Shown here piece after piece: positions 46,066 through 53,630 of a stretch of DNA of 64,000 nt. How positions within the stretch are numbered: the stretch's first letter is position 1; every line of letters begins with the position of its first letter. Origin of the DNA: Nitrospinaceae bacterium (GTDB lineage Bacteria > Nitrospinota > Nitrospinia > Nitrospinales > Nitrospinaceae); assembly GCA_024644405.1 (NCBI GenBank), contig JAHELC010000005.1:62001-126000 (forward strand), written 5' to 3'. Made by a program: the position numbers and the translations under genes. The notes under the pieces were generated by a model, which had not been told where the DNA came from, did no database searches, and saw only the letters and a list, made by a program, of their open reading frames with translations.

Positions 46066-46839
46066 ATGAGTTCTGTTTTTGATTCCTCTCAATTCAATTC
46101 CAACCTGTTTTTTCCACGACCCGACCGATTGGCGCCTCCGGAGGGCTCCGATGAAATTTTTGTCGAGGTGGAACCGGAGGTTAAAGTCCATATTCGACGT
46201 TATCCTTCACCCGGTGCCCGGTTCAGCCTGCTGTACTTTCACGGTAATGGAGAGATTGCCTCGGATTACGATGAGATCTCCAAGGCTTTTGCCTATCTGG
46301 GTGGAGAGTTTGTGGTCTGCGATTACCGGGGATATGGCCGGAGCGGGGGTCAACCGACATTGAGGACAGTCCTCGAGGACGCCCACAAGGTTTATCAATC
46401 CTTGAAAAAGGACGGCAAGTTGCAGAATAAACTGTGCGTCATGGGCCGGTCTTTGGGAAGCGCCCCGGCGATCGAGCTGTGTTCGCATTATCCGGAGATC
46501 GATTGCTGTATCATCGAGAGCGGCTATGCCGATCCCATCCCGCTGGTGGAGCGGCGGGGATTGCGCATCAACAACACCACTCCGGAAGAAAATGCCCTGT
46601 TCAACAACAGTCAGAAAATCAAAAAAGTGACCTGTCCTTTGCTGATCATGCACGGTCGAGATGATATATTGATTTATCCCAATGAGGCGGAATTGAATTT
46701 CCAGCAGGCCGGGTCGGAATCCAAGGTTCTGCAGATACTGGAAGGGGTAGGGCACAACGATATTCTCATGGCCCCGGACAACGGTTATTTTAACTGCCTG
46801 CAACGTTTTTTTGATAAGGTGCTGAATTCGGTAAAATAA
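46066..46839 (+). CDS. Alpha/beta hydrolase of the serine-hydrolase family
   Basis: A 257-aa cytoplasmic protein. The oxyanion region is LLYFHGNGEIASDYDEI, the nucleophile elbow MGRSLGSAPAIEL (Ser near 126) follows CDYRGYGRSGG, and the acid and His lie in MHGRDDILIYP and GVGHNDIL. The closest known types are ABHD13/17-like depalmitoylases and small esterases; the substrate is unknown. ATG 46066 is preferred over TTG 46060, with AAGG just upstream. It is divergent from aconitase across about 230 bases. Confidence 0.88.
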   Translation: MSSVFDSSQFNSNLFFPRPDRLAPPEGSDEIFVEVEPEVKVHIRRYPSPGARFSLLYFHGNGEIASDYDEISKAFAYLGGEFVVCDYRGYGRSGGQPTLRTVLEDAHKVYQSLKKDGKLQNKLCVMGRSLGSAPAIELCSHYPEIDCCIIESGYADPIPLVERRGLRINNTTPEENALFNNSQKIKKVTCPLLIMHGRDDILIYPNEAELNFQQAGSESKVLQILEGVGHNDILMAPDNGYFNCLQRFFDKVLNSVK

Positions 46840-46888
46840 AGATGAAAAAAAGGCGGAAATCCTCCGTTATCGATAGTTTGGAGATCTG

Positions 46889-48094
46889 ATGAGCAAGATG
46901 GCCAAAAAGTTTTACAACATTGAAGGAATCATTCGAAACGGTTTCAAATTGAGCCGTAACTATGAAGCCCTGGATTTCAACTTCACCAAACTGGGAGATG
47001 CGGGGGTTGCGGCCCTGGCGAAATCCAAGTCGGTCCGTCGGCTGAAACGGCTGATCATTCCGGTGCAAAAGCTGGGACCGGAAAGCGCAAAGGCGATTGC
47101 CGAGTCGGAAAATCTTTCCAATCTTGAGTACCTCAAATTGTATAGAAATAATATTGGGGATGAGGGAGTCGGGTTTTTTTCCGATTCAAAAAATCTATCC
47201 AAACTGAAATCATTACGCCTGGCCTGGAATGAAATTTCCCACAAGGGAGCGCAAAGCATAGCTGATTCCGAAAATTTCCAGTCCCTGACCAGCCTGGTGC
47301 TTTCCCAAAACAAGCTGGGCGATGAAGGGGTTAAGTATCTGGCGGAAAGCACGAACCTCATCAATCTCGAATTACTGGACCTCAAAAAAAACGGCATTAC
47401 CGACGAAGGAGCCCTGGTGCTGGCTAAGAGTCCGAACTTCGTTCACCTTCAAAGCATTGATTTGACTGAAAACGAATTGACCGAGAAGGGTAAGGAAGCG
47501 ATCGCTGGATTCCTGATTCTTAACCTGATCCGCAAACGCTTGAGCGAAGATGGCGAAGTGCTGGATCTGAGCAAGCTGAATCTCGGCGACATGCAGATAA
47601 AAATTATTTCCGAATATGAGGGACTGAAAGATCTTAAAAAATTGTATCTGGAGCTCAATTATATTTCCGCGGCCGGCGCCGGTTTTCTTGCCCAATCCCC
47701 ACATCTAAAAAACCTGACCCTGCTTTCTCTGGACCGCAACCAGATCGGCGACGAAGGGGTGCAATCGATCGTTCAATCAGAAAATTTCGCCAACCTGGAA
47801 ACACTCATGATCGAGAACAATGAGATCACCAATGAGGGTTTGCTGGCTATTGCGGAATCAGAGCTGATGTCCAATCTCCTCAAGCTGTATATCGAGGGCA
47901 ACTCTTATGACGATGAAGGTTGGGAGGCTTTGAGGGATTCAGAGTTTCTCCAGGACTTGGAATACCCCGTATTCGACCGGGAAGAAGAGGAAGTGGAAGA
48001 AGAATACGAGGACGAGGAAGAATTCGAAGATATCGAGGAAGAAGAGGAAGTGGAAGAAGAAGAAATCATCGAAGACGACGAATACACTCAGTAG
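46889..48094 (+). CDS. Leucine-rich repeat (RNI-like) protein with polyacidic tail
   Basis: A 401-aa protein. Residues about 15-350 form roughly thirteen LRR units of about 24 residues with the pattern L..L.L..N.I.DEG...LA.S.N, as in ribonuclease-inhibitor-like proteins. Units repeat DEGV/DEGA with high regularity (LGDAGVAALAKS, IGDEGVGFFSDS, LGDEGVKYLAES, ITDEGALVLAKS, IGDEGVQSIVQS). The last 45 residues are almost entirely Glu/Asp. It is a relative of 25209-25940. No signal peptide is seen. It is probably a cytoplasmic protein-binding scaffold, and the acidic tail resembles that of the eight-haem cytochrome. Confidence 0.88.
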   Translation: MSKMAKKFYNIEGIIRNGFKLSRNYEALDFNFTKLGDAGVAALAKSKSVRRLKRLIIPVQKLGPESAKAIAESENLSNLEYLKLYRNNIGDEGVGFFSDSKNLSKLKSLRLAWNEISHKGAQSIADSENFQSLTSLVLSQNKLGDEGVKYLAESTNLINLELLDLKKNGITDEGALVLAKSPNFVHLQSIDLTENELTEKGKEAIAGFLILNLIRKRLSEDGEVLDLSKLNLGDMQIKIISEYEGLKDLKKLYLELNYISAAGAGFLAQSPHLKNLTLLSLDRNQIGDEGVQSIVQSENFANLETLMIENNEITNEGLLAIAESELMSNLLKLYIEGNSYDDEGWEALRDSEFLQDLEYPVFDREEEEVEEEYEDEEEFEDIEEEEEVEEEEIIEDDEYTQ

Positions 48095-48120
48095 AAGTTT
48101 TTCGCTTGTTTACAAGACCC

Positions 48121-48660
48121 TTACCATGAAGTGACCCACAGCTCTTTTGAAGGCCGCATTTTAAATATTTCACCCACCCGTTTGGCAAATTCCTCAGGGG
48201 TGTACGATTTGTTGTAATCGTTGGCTTCGTACCGGAAGGGATTCCAGGAAAGCACCAACCGTTCGATGAACATTTCATCCAGGGGCACGTGGGTTATTTT
48301 TTTGATGACCCCGGTATCGGAGTCCACCAGGATGGCCGCCATGGTGCATTCCTCCTTGGCATAAAGCGCTTCGCAGAATCCCGGCGCCTCTTTTTCCATC
48401 TGTGTGGGATTGCAGGGGGCTTCCATAATCCAGTCCTCACTGCCAATGGCAAAAATGGGGATGGAGGGGAACTCGGATTCCGCCACCAGTTTGGCGCGCC
48501 ATTTGCCTCCCCAGGCTTCCACCTGTTGGTTGGAAGGGCTGGGAATTGCCCCAATCAACAACATGTCGCCATTGGGGGAGAAGGACAAGCCGCCGCCGGT
48601 GCCCTGCACTTGAACAGGGCATGTTTTTCCTACTTCAAACGCAATATTTTTTTCCGTCAT
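48121..48660 (-). CDS. Hypothetical protein, 179 aa
   Basis: Not recognised. It is a soluble protein with early Gly/Pro-rich turns (GTGGGLSFSPNGDMLLIGAI), conserved-looking aromatic stretches (VEAWGGKWRAKL, FAIGSEDWIMEAPCNP) and four Cys. The C-terminal half is helical (YTPEEFAKRVGEIFKMRP). No signal peptide or membrane helix is present. It is convergent with the LRR gene across 26 bases and divergent from the MBL-fold gene. Confidence 0.7.
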   Translation of the reverse strand: MTEKNIAFEVGKTCPVQVQGTGGGLSFSPNGDMLLIGAIPSPSNQQVEAWGGKWRAKLVAESEFPSIPIFAIGSEDWIMEAPCNPTQMEKEAPGFCEALYAKEECTMAAILVDSDTGVIKKITHVPLDEMFIERLVLSWNPFRYEANDYNKSYTPEEFAKRVGEIFKMRPSKELWVTSW

Positions 48661-48761
48661 GGTTCTTGATCCATAATGTGGTTACAAGGGGAGGTGACCC
48701 GCTATTTTCTAAAAATCCCATCACTTCTGTCAATACTTTAACATGGGCCCCGGAAATGACC

Positions 48762-48790
48762 TTGAGATCAGGCTTCGCTTCGGTTATGCT
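48762..48790 (+). promoter_or_regulatory. Candidate promoter of the MBL-fold hydrolase gene
   Basis: TTGAGA at 48762-48767 and TATGCT at 48785-48790, 17 bases apart, giving a leader of about 40 bases to the ATG at 48838. Confidence 0.5.
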
Positions 48791-48837
48791 AGCGCGTCTT
48801 CTCTGGGGAGAGAACATATAAACATAAAAACAGTATT

Positions 48838-50235
48838 ATGAAAACCACATTAATCGGTCACGCCTGCCTTTTGTTCGAGTCCCGGGAAACCACCCTGCTA
48901 TCGGATCCTTGTCTGTTCAGCCTGCACTTTGAGGAGCTCAACTACTACTTTCCGAGAGTTGAAATCCACCGGGATAAATTTCCCCGGCCGGATGCCGTTT
49001 ATCTTTCCCATCGTCATCAGGACCATTTTGACATCCGCACCCTGGCGTATTTGCCAAAAGATCTGCAAATACTGTGTCCGGATGACCCGTTGATGCTGGA
49101 ATGCCTGAAGGAGCTGGAATACACCGATGTCACCGTGGTGAAGGATTTCGAAGCGGTCCAGGTCAAAAACCTGACCCTGATACCCACGCCTTCGTTAAAC
49201 CAGGACTATTATCCGGAACATGGCTTGATCGTTCAGGATGGGGAAGTCAATGTCTGGAACCAGGTGGACACGGTCGTTTCTCCAGAGATTATAAAATACA
49301 TTCATCGAATCTGCGGCCAGGTGGATTTTGCACATGTCCGGTATGAGCCGTTGCTGGAGCAGAATTTCACCTACAACAAGGGCTCCGTCCTGCCGTTCGA
49401 TGAATACAGTTCGTTTCTCAAGGTGGCCGGCGCGTTATCACCGAAATTCGCGGTGCCCGGTTCGGCGGGCGAGCACTTTTATGACCGCGCGGAGTTTCTC
49501 AATCATTTTGTATTTCCTGCGACCCAGGAGCAATTCATTGGAGACCTGGAGGCGTTCTCGCCGGAGATCGGTTCCAGCACGTTTTACCCGGGCGACGTCG
49601 CGGAGATCAGTTCTGGGGAAGCCCGGATTCACCGCCAACATACCGATCTGGTCACCCGACTGGAAGATGAAGATTTTCGGGTAGCCTTCAACCCGGTTTA
49701 TGAAGTGCCGCGCATCCGCACACTGACCGAAGATCACGGACAGCGGGCCAAAGAAAACGAGGCGGTTACCCAGTTCATCGAAGGCGGCGCCCTTTTGGAC
49801 AAGTTGAGCCAGTTAGAGGTGATGGAGGCGTTCCGGCATTGGGGTATCGGCTATCGTCTGGAAGTGTTCGGCAAGGACAGCTCGGATATATGGAGTATCG
49901 ACTTCAGCAAGGACCCGGTAGTACAGAAAGGATATTTTGGGACCGTCAATCTATACGAGGGAATCGGCTATTCAGAGCTGTATCGATTGATTGCGGGCGA
50001 GACCAATTGGGATTTTGTAGGCGCTTCCGGGCAGTACCGGACGTTCCACAATATTTACCGGGTGACCCGGGGGAATTTCGAGTTCTATCCCCAGGAGAAA
50101 AAATTTCCGCAACCGCTAACGGAAGTGTTCCCGGCAGACCGGGAAATGGACCGCGAAAAATACCTGAAGGACGTTCGCCGCTGGAAAGGGCAGTTTGATA
50201 AGGCGGGCCCGGCCAAAATGTTTGATAATAATTGA
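48838..50235 (+). CDS. Metallo-beta-lactamase-fold hydrolase (UlaG-like)
   Basis: A 465-aa protein. The N-terminal MBL domain has LIGHACLLFES and the metal motif H58-R-H60-Q-D62-H63 in YLSHRHQDHFD, as in the UlaG/lactonase-like branch. Further metal-ligand positions are possibly His in FAHVRYEPL and the later acidic segments. The C-terminal half (from about 300) is an additional domain with no identifiable motif (RHWGIGYRLEVFGKDSSDIW, DFVGASGQYRTFHNIYR). The substrate is unknown. Its stop codon overlaps the -35 box of the following tRNA promoter. Confidence 0.82.
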   Translation: MKTTLIGHACLLFESRETTLLSDPCLFSLHFEELNYYFPRVEIHRDKFPRPDAVYLSHRHQDHFDIRTLAYLPKDLQILCPDDPLMLECLKELEYTDVTVVKDFEAVQVKNLTLIPTPSLNQDYYPEHGLIVQDGEVNVWNQVDTVVSPEIIKYIHRICGQVDFAHVRYEPLLEQNFTYNKGSVLPFDEYSSFLKVAGALSPKFAVPGSAGEHFYDRAEFLNHFVFPATQEQFIGDLEAFSPEIGSSTFYPGDVAEISSGEARIHRQHTDLVTRLEDEDFRVAFNPVYEVPRIRTLTEDHGQRAKENEAVTQFIEGGALLDKLSQLEVMEAFRHWGIGYRLEVFGKDSSDIWSIDFSKDPVVQKGYFGTVNLYEGIGYSELYRLIAGETNWDFVGASGQYRTFHNIYRVTRGNFEFYPQEKKFPQPLTEVFPADREMDREKYLKDVRRWKGQFDKAGPAKMFDNN

Positions 50236-50260
50236 CAGGTCTTGTTGAACTCAGTAAACT
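50232..50260 (+). promoter_or_regulatory. Promoter of the tRNA with anticodon CAT
   Basis: A perfect TTGACA at 50232-50237 and TAAACT at 50255-50260 with a 17-base spacer. The predicted start at about 50267 is 22 bases before the tRNA. The -35 box overlaps the stop codon of the MBL-fold gene. Confidence 0.72.
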
Positions 50261-50288
50261 TCAACACTTACACCGAAATCGCACCTAA

Positions 50289-50365
50289 GGCGGTATAGCT
50301 CAGCTGGTTAGAGCGCACGGCTCATATCCGTGGTGTCCGGGGTTCAAGTCCCTGTACCGCCACCA
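50289..50365 (+). tRNA. tRNA-Met or tRNA-Ile2 (anticodon CAT)
   Basis: Acceptor GGCGGTA (50289-50295) pairs with TACCGCC (50355-50361), followed by discriminator A and encoded CCA (50363-50365). D-arm AGCTCAGCTGGTTAGAGC. Anticodon stem CACGG/CCGTG with loop CTCATAT gives CAT. T-arm GGGGTTCAAGTCCC. The overall sequence is closer to elongator tRNA-Met as I know it, but a CAT tRNA lysidinylated by TilS (Ile2) cannot be excluded. It is not the initiator type because the acceptor has a normal 1-72 pair. Confidence 0.92.
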
Positions 50366-50370
50366 CTTTC

Positions 50371-50404
50371 AGGACTTGGATTATTTGATCCAAGTCCTTT
50401 TTTT
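50371..50404 (+). terminator. Rho-independent terminator after the CAT tRNA
   Basis: A perfect 10-base-pair stem, GGACTTGGAT (50372-50381) with ATCCAAGTCC (50388-50397), six-base loop, then seven T residues (50398-50404). The tRNA is therefore a single-gene transcript. Confidence 0.93.
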
Positions 50405-50406
50405 AT

Positions 50407-51051
50407 TTAGAAGAACCAATAACGAATACCGAATCGGACTTCGTGCGCACTGATATCCGAATTCTCTACCAAACCCGGCGCATTGGAAAGTGTTAACTCG
50501 GCATCCGTGATCGTATCGAAATAACGGTATTCTGCAGTCAGAGAAAAGTTTTCTGTAACATTGACGGCGGCGCCTGCTATGAGTTGATAGGAGTACACCT
50601 CATCGTTATCATCCACCACCACCGTGCCGTCCAACTGCTTCAAGTTCAGGGAAAGCGTGCCGTACCCTACTCCCAGACCGGCATAGGGCGACACCACTCC
50701 AAAAAAATCCATTTCGTAATACCCGTTCAAGAAAATCTGTGCCGTATTCAAACTGCCGTCGGCCCCCTGCTGTGTGCCCCCCTGTTCGAATTTGTCGTTG
50801 GGGTTGTAGCGATAAACCGCTTCGACTTCCGCCCGCAGACTGCCGAACTTTGCTCCCACAGCCAAGGCGGCATTGACGCCATTTTGAGTATTCAACTCAA
50901 AATTGTTGGCGGGAGTGGTGCCATCCTGATTGTCCGAAGTGGGCTGGGTGTTGAATCCGGCTTGAAGTGCAAAGTATAACGTATCGGCCTGCGCCGGTGC
51001 GCTGATGAACAAGATCAACAAAACAAAAAATCCATAAATAGTTTTTTTCAT
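50407..51051 (-). CDS. Outer-membrane beta-barrel protein
   Basis: About 214 aa from ATG 51049-51051, which gives a normal signal peptide (KKTIYGFFVLLILFISAPAQA-D); the open extension upstream adds 12 residues and is unlikely. The mature protein is an alternating polar/aromatic beta-barrel (LYFALQAGFN, AEVEAVYRYNPND, YYEMDFFGVVSPYAGLGVGYG, FSLTAEYRYFDT) and ends in VRFGIRYWFF. A final Phe is the outer-membrane assembly signature. It resembles OmpW/OmpA-barrel small porins of unknown substrate. It is divergent from the bfd-like gene, sharing the region with the Fur-box-like site. Confidence 0.88.
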   Translation of the reverse strand: MKKTIYGFFVLLILFISAPAQADTLYFALQAGFNTQPTSDNQDGTTPANNFELNTQNGVNAALAVGAKFGSLRAEVEAVYRYNPNDKFEQGGTQQGADGSLNTAQIFLNGYYEMDFFGVVSPYAGLGVGYGTLSLNLKQLDGTVVVDDNDEVYSYQLIAGAAVNVTENFSLTAEYRYFDTITDAELTLSNAPGLVENSDISAHEVRFGIRYWFF

Positions 51052-51170
51052 AAGGCCCCTTGAGAGCGGTCGCTCCAAATTATTCAAAAATTTATTAATT
51101 CCTTCATATACAATAAGTTAAGGGAGTACCGATATTTTGTCAACCGGCACGCTGGTGCCCTAGTTGATGG

Positions 51171-51198
51171 TTGACAAATAAGTGCCCTTTACTAAAAT
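51171..51198 (+). promoter_or_regulatory. Promoter of the bfd-like gene
   Basis: TTGACA at 51171-51176 and TAAAAT at 51193-51198, 16 bases apart. The -10 box overlaps the Fur-box-like palindrome at 51195-51215, which is the right place for repression. Confidence 0.68.
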
Positions 51199-51215
51199 GA
51201 GAACTATTCTCATTT
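51195..51215. promoter_or_regulatory. Fur-box-like operator
   Basis: AAATGAGAA-CTA-TTCTCATTT is a perfect 9-3-9 inverted repeat. Its core AATGAGAA...TTCTCATT matches the Fur recognition pattern (TGAGAAT.ATTCTCA type). It covers the -10 box and start region of the bfd-like gene, so Fe(II)-Fur should block that promoter. It lies 144 bases from the divergent porin start. Confidence 0.72.
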
Positions 51216-51249
51216 ACACGAATATCGGCTTTTAATCGGACAACACTCA

Positions 51250-51531
51250 ATGGATTCACCTCCCAACGCAGATGAAGAAATCATCTGCCAATGCTTTCAG
51301 GTTTCAGACAAAACCATCAAGGCGCATATCAAAAATGAAAACCTCAAGGATATTGAGCAGGTCACTGCGGCTTGTGGTGCCGGGGGAGGGTGCCAATCGT
51401 GCCACATGCTGATTCAATTGTTCATCGATCAGCAACATCATCCTGAAAAGCCCCCTGAACCCGCAAATGACGACAAGGCAGGTGGCGTAAAAAAACGCGG
51501 AATTTTCAGCAAGCTGTTCCAACGCTATTAA
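51250..51531 (+). CDS. Bacterioferritin-associated ferredoxin-like [2Fe-2S] protein
   Basis: A 93-aa protein. The BFD-like domain has C13-Q-C15 and C48-Q-S-C51 as ligands, spaced as in Bfd, which reduces and releases iron from bacterioferritin. An extra C42 lies in ACGAGGG. The C-terminal 30 residues are Pro-rich, then basic (KKRGIFSKLFQRY), an extension not present in E. coli Bfd. The overlapping Fur-box-like operator supports iron-starvation control. No bacterioferritin gene is in the window, so a NifU/NirB-type scaffold role for this domain is an alternative. Confidence 0.88.
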   Translation: MDSPPNADEEIICQCFQVSDKTIKAHIKNENLKDIEQVTAACGAGGGCQSCHMLIQLFIDQQHHPEKPPEPANDDKAGGVKKRGIFSKLFQRY

Positions 51532-51563
51532 TTTTCCTTCCCACCCGTATCCATGGGAAATTT

Positions 51564-52748
51564 ATGAAAATCGCTTACTTTGATTGTCATTCAGGTATCA
51601 GCGGAGACATGGTACTGGGTGCCCTTGTCGATGCCGGAGTGAAGCTCCAAACCATTCGCACAGGGCTGGCTTCTCTGGGACTCAAGGGTTATGAATTGAA
51701 ATCCCGGCGAGTCAAGCGGGGTCTGTTCGGGGGCACCAAAGTTGATGTCGACGTATCCGCCAAAGCGCATACCCATTCCCGAACCTTTACCGATATTGAA
51801 CAACTGCTAAAGCGCTCCAAGCTTCCCAAGTCGGTCATCGAGGATTCCCTTGAAATTTTTCTGAGGCTGGGCAAAGCCGAGGCTAGGGTGCACCGCACCC
51901 GCATCGATAAAGTTCATTTTCACGAAGTTGGGGCGGTCGACTCGATTGTCGATATTGTCGGCGGAGTCATTGGAATGCAGGAACTCAGCGTCCACCAGGT
52001 TCTGGCGTCGCCGTTGAATACAGGGGAGGGCACGGTGAAATGCGATCACGGAGTTCTTCCGGTACCGGCGCCGGCCACCCTGGAGTTACTGAAAGGCATT
52101 CCCTGCTACTCAAACGGAATTCCGTATGAGTTGACCACACCCACCGGCGCGGCCATGATCGGGTTTTGGGCTGAGGCCTTTCAATCTCTGCCCCTGATGA
52201 AGATTCAAAAATCCGGTTACGGCGCGGGGAGCCATGTCATCAAGGAGCACGCCAACTTATTAAGGATCATTGTAGGTGAAGGGGAAAGCAAGGGCGGCAA
52301 CAAAGTCGTGCTGGTGGAAACCAATATCGACGACATGAATCCGGAGTTCTACGATCATATTATGGACCAGCTGTTTTCTGCCGGTGCTTTGGATGTATTT
52401 TATACGTCCGTGATGATGAAGAAGAACCGTCCCGCCGTCAAAATTTCCGTGTTGGCTCCGCCCGCCAAACAGGAAGCCGTGTCGCACATCCTGCTGACCG
52501 AAACCTCCACCTTCGGCATCCGTTCCACTGAAATGGACCGGATCGTGCTGGACCGGCAATCCATGGAGGTGCAAACTCCTTTTGGCAAGGTGGCGGTAAA
52601 GGTGGGAAGCCTGGACGGTCAGGTGATGCATTTCTCGCCGGAATACGAAAACTGCAAACAGATCGCCCGGAAAAAAAAGATCCCCGTTAAAACGGTTTAC
52701 GATTCGGTATTGAGATTGGCGGAAAAGAAATTAACAGGCGGGTATTGA
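51564..52748 (+). CDS. larC: Nickel-pincer cofactor biosynthesis protein LarC
   Basis: LarC inserts nickel into the pyridinium bis-thiocarboxylic acid mononucleotide in a CTP-dependent reaction. The single 394-aa frame covers both LarC1 and LarC2 regions: YFDCHSGISGDMVLGALVDAG at the start (quoted as YFDCHSGISGDM and VLGALVDAG), VHFHEVGAVDSIVDIVG near 115, ANTP-like PVPAPATLELLKG, LTTPTGAAMI, and NIDDMNPEFYDHIMDQLF near 255. In some lactobacilli the two halves are joined by a frameshift; no frameshift is needed here. It starts 32 bases after the bfd-like gene. larB is at 39292-40059. Confidence 0.95.
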   Translation: MKIAYFDCHSGISGDMVLGALVDAGVKLQTIRTGLASLGLKGYELKSRRVKRGLFGGTKVDVDVSAKAHTHSRTFTDIEQLLKRSKLPKSVIEDSLEIFLRLGKAEARVHRTRIDKVHFHEVGAVDSIVDIVGGVIGMQELSVHQVLASPLNTGEGTVKCDHGVLPVPAPATLELLKGIPCYSNGIPYELTTPTGAAMIGFWAEAFQSLPLMKIQKSGYGAGSHVIKEHANLLRIIVGEGESKGGNKVVLVETNIDDMNPEFYDHIMDQLFSAGALDVFYTSVMMKKNRPAVKISVLAPPAKQEAVSHILLTETSTFGIRSTEMDRIVLDRQSMEVQTPFGKVAVKVGSLDGQVMHFSPEYENCKQIARKKKIPVKTVYDSVLRLAEKKLTGGY

Positions 52749-52766
52749 GGGCGGAGAGAGGAGGGA

Positions 52767-53045
52767 CTACACGCCCAGTTTTTTGAGGCACTCTTCATAA
52801 TGCTTTTGATACATGATGTCCCACTCGGGGGTGCCTTCGCGGACTTTTTTCTCTTTATAAGAGGCGATGATTTTACGGGCTTCGGTGTCAGCTTTTTCAT
52901 CCAGCTTCAGTTCTTCCGTCATGACGCGTGTGATTTCCAGTCGCACGTCATTCAGGTCCATCTTGTAGTCCAGCTCTTCCCGGTTTTCGAAATCGTTGAC
53001 GATCAGGCTGCTGATGTGGTTGATTTTATCTCGGCTCAATTTCAT
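52767..53045 (-). CDS. DUF507 family protein
   Basis: A 92-aa acidic/basic helical protein of the DUF507 family, whose function is unknown. It shows RDKINHISSLIVNDFEN, VRLEITRVMTEELKLDEKADTEARKII, and the C-terminal GTPEWDIMYQKHYEECLKK. It lies next to a second DUF507 gene (nine-base gap) in the same direction, an arrangement often seen for this family. Convergent with larC. Confidence 0.88.
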   Translation of the reverse strand: MKLSRDKINHISSLIVNDFENREELDYKMDLNDVRLEITRVMTEELKLDEKADTEARKIIASYKEKKVREGTPEWDIMYQKHYEECLKKLGV

Positions 53046-53054
53046 GATAGTTCT

Positions 53055-53336
53055 TTATAGGATGAGACCCCGTTCGCGCGCCAGTTTGCTTTTCACCATT
53101 TGGAAAACCCGGCCGTAGTCCATCATATCCCGTTCATATTCCTTGGTGCGGGATTCGATGAGCAGCCTGACTTCTTCATTCAATTGGTCTTCAATCATCA
53201 AATCCTCGGTAATGACCTCGTTCACGATGGCCTCCAGCTTTTCAGGACGGTCTTCCCAGATAAGGAAATCTCCATCAATCAGGGCGCTCGCGACTTTTTT
53301 GGCTATACGATCAATCAGTTCTTTTTGAATTCTCAT
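53055..53336 (-). CDS. DUF507 family protein, second copy
   Basis: A 93-aa paralogue of the preceding entry: LIDRIAKKVASALIDGDFLIW, then VNEVITEDLMIEDQLNEEVRLLIE and the C-terminal MVKSKLARERGLIL. The pairing suggests a heteromeric complex, but function is unknown for the family. It lies 30 bases downstream of tRNA-Gly on the same strand. Confidence 0.88.
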   Translation of the reverse strand: MRIQKELIDRIAKKVASALIDGDFLIWEDRPEKLEAIVNEVITEDLMIEDQLNEEVRLLIESRTKEYERDMMDYGRVFQMVKSKLARERGLIL

Positions 53337-53365
53337 CGAAAATTTTTCTATGCGTTAATTTGGAG

Positions 53366-53438
53366 AGCGGGAGACGGGGTTCGAACCCGCGACATTCAGC
53401 TTGGGAAGCTGACACTCTACCAACTGAGCTACTCCCGC
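53366..53438 (-). tRNA. tRNA-Gly (anticodon CCC)
   Basis: On the minus strand, GCGGGAG (53438-53432) pairs with CTCCCGC (53373-53367), with discriminator T and no encoded CCA directly attached. The anticodon stem TCAGC/GCTGA holds the loop TTCCCAA, giving CCC and reading GGG. The T-arm is CGGGTTCGAACCCCG-like. It is transcribed with the 59-aa gene before it and the DUF507 pair after it. Confidence 0.94.
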
Positions 53439-53450
53439 ATCGTTCACAGG

Positions 53451-53630
53451 TTAACCCTTCCCCAGAATCATAATCAGGTAATCCGAGGAGGTTTGAATTT
53501 CCAAAATTTCCAAACCCTCGCCGCGGATTTTCTGGATGGCTTTGTCCACCATTTTTTCGATGGCTTCGGCGCTCTCTTCATTGATATTGATGGCCTTGAC
53601 CCCGGTGATTTTCTTCCCATCCGAACTCAT
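53451..53630 (-). CDS. Small hypothetical protein, 59 aa
   Basis: A gene just under 60 codons. Reading from ATG at 53628-53630 gives 59 residues beginning MSSDGKKITGVKAININ and ending LEIQTSSDYLIMILGKG. The middle is helical (EESAEAIEKMVDKAIQKI), followed by two short beta strands. Codon use resembles that of its neighbours. It is not recognised as a family. Its place just before tRNA-Gly and the DUF507 pair on the same strand suggests one transcription unit. The start has no strong Shine-Dalgarno site. Confidence 0.6.
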   Translation of the reverse strand: MSSDGKKITGVKAININEESAEAIEKMVDKAIQKIRGEGLEILEIQTSSDYLIMILGKG

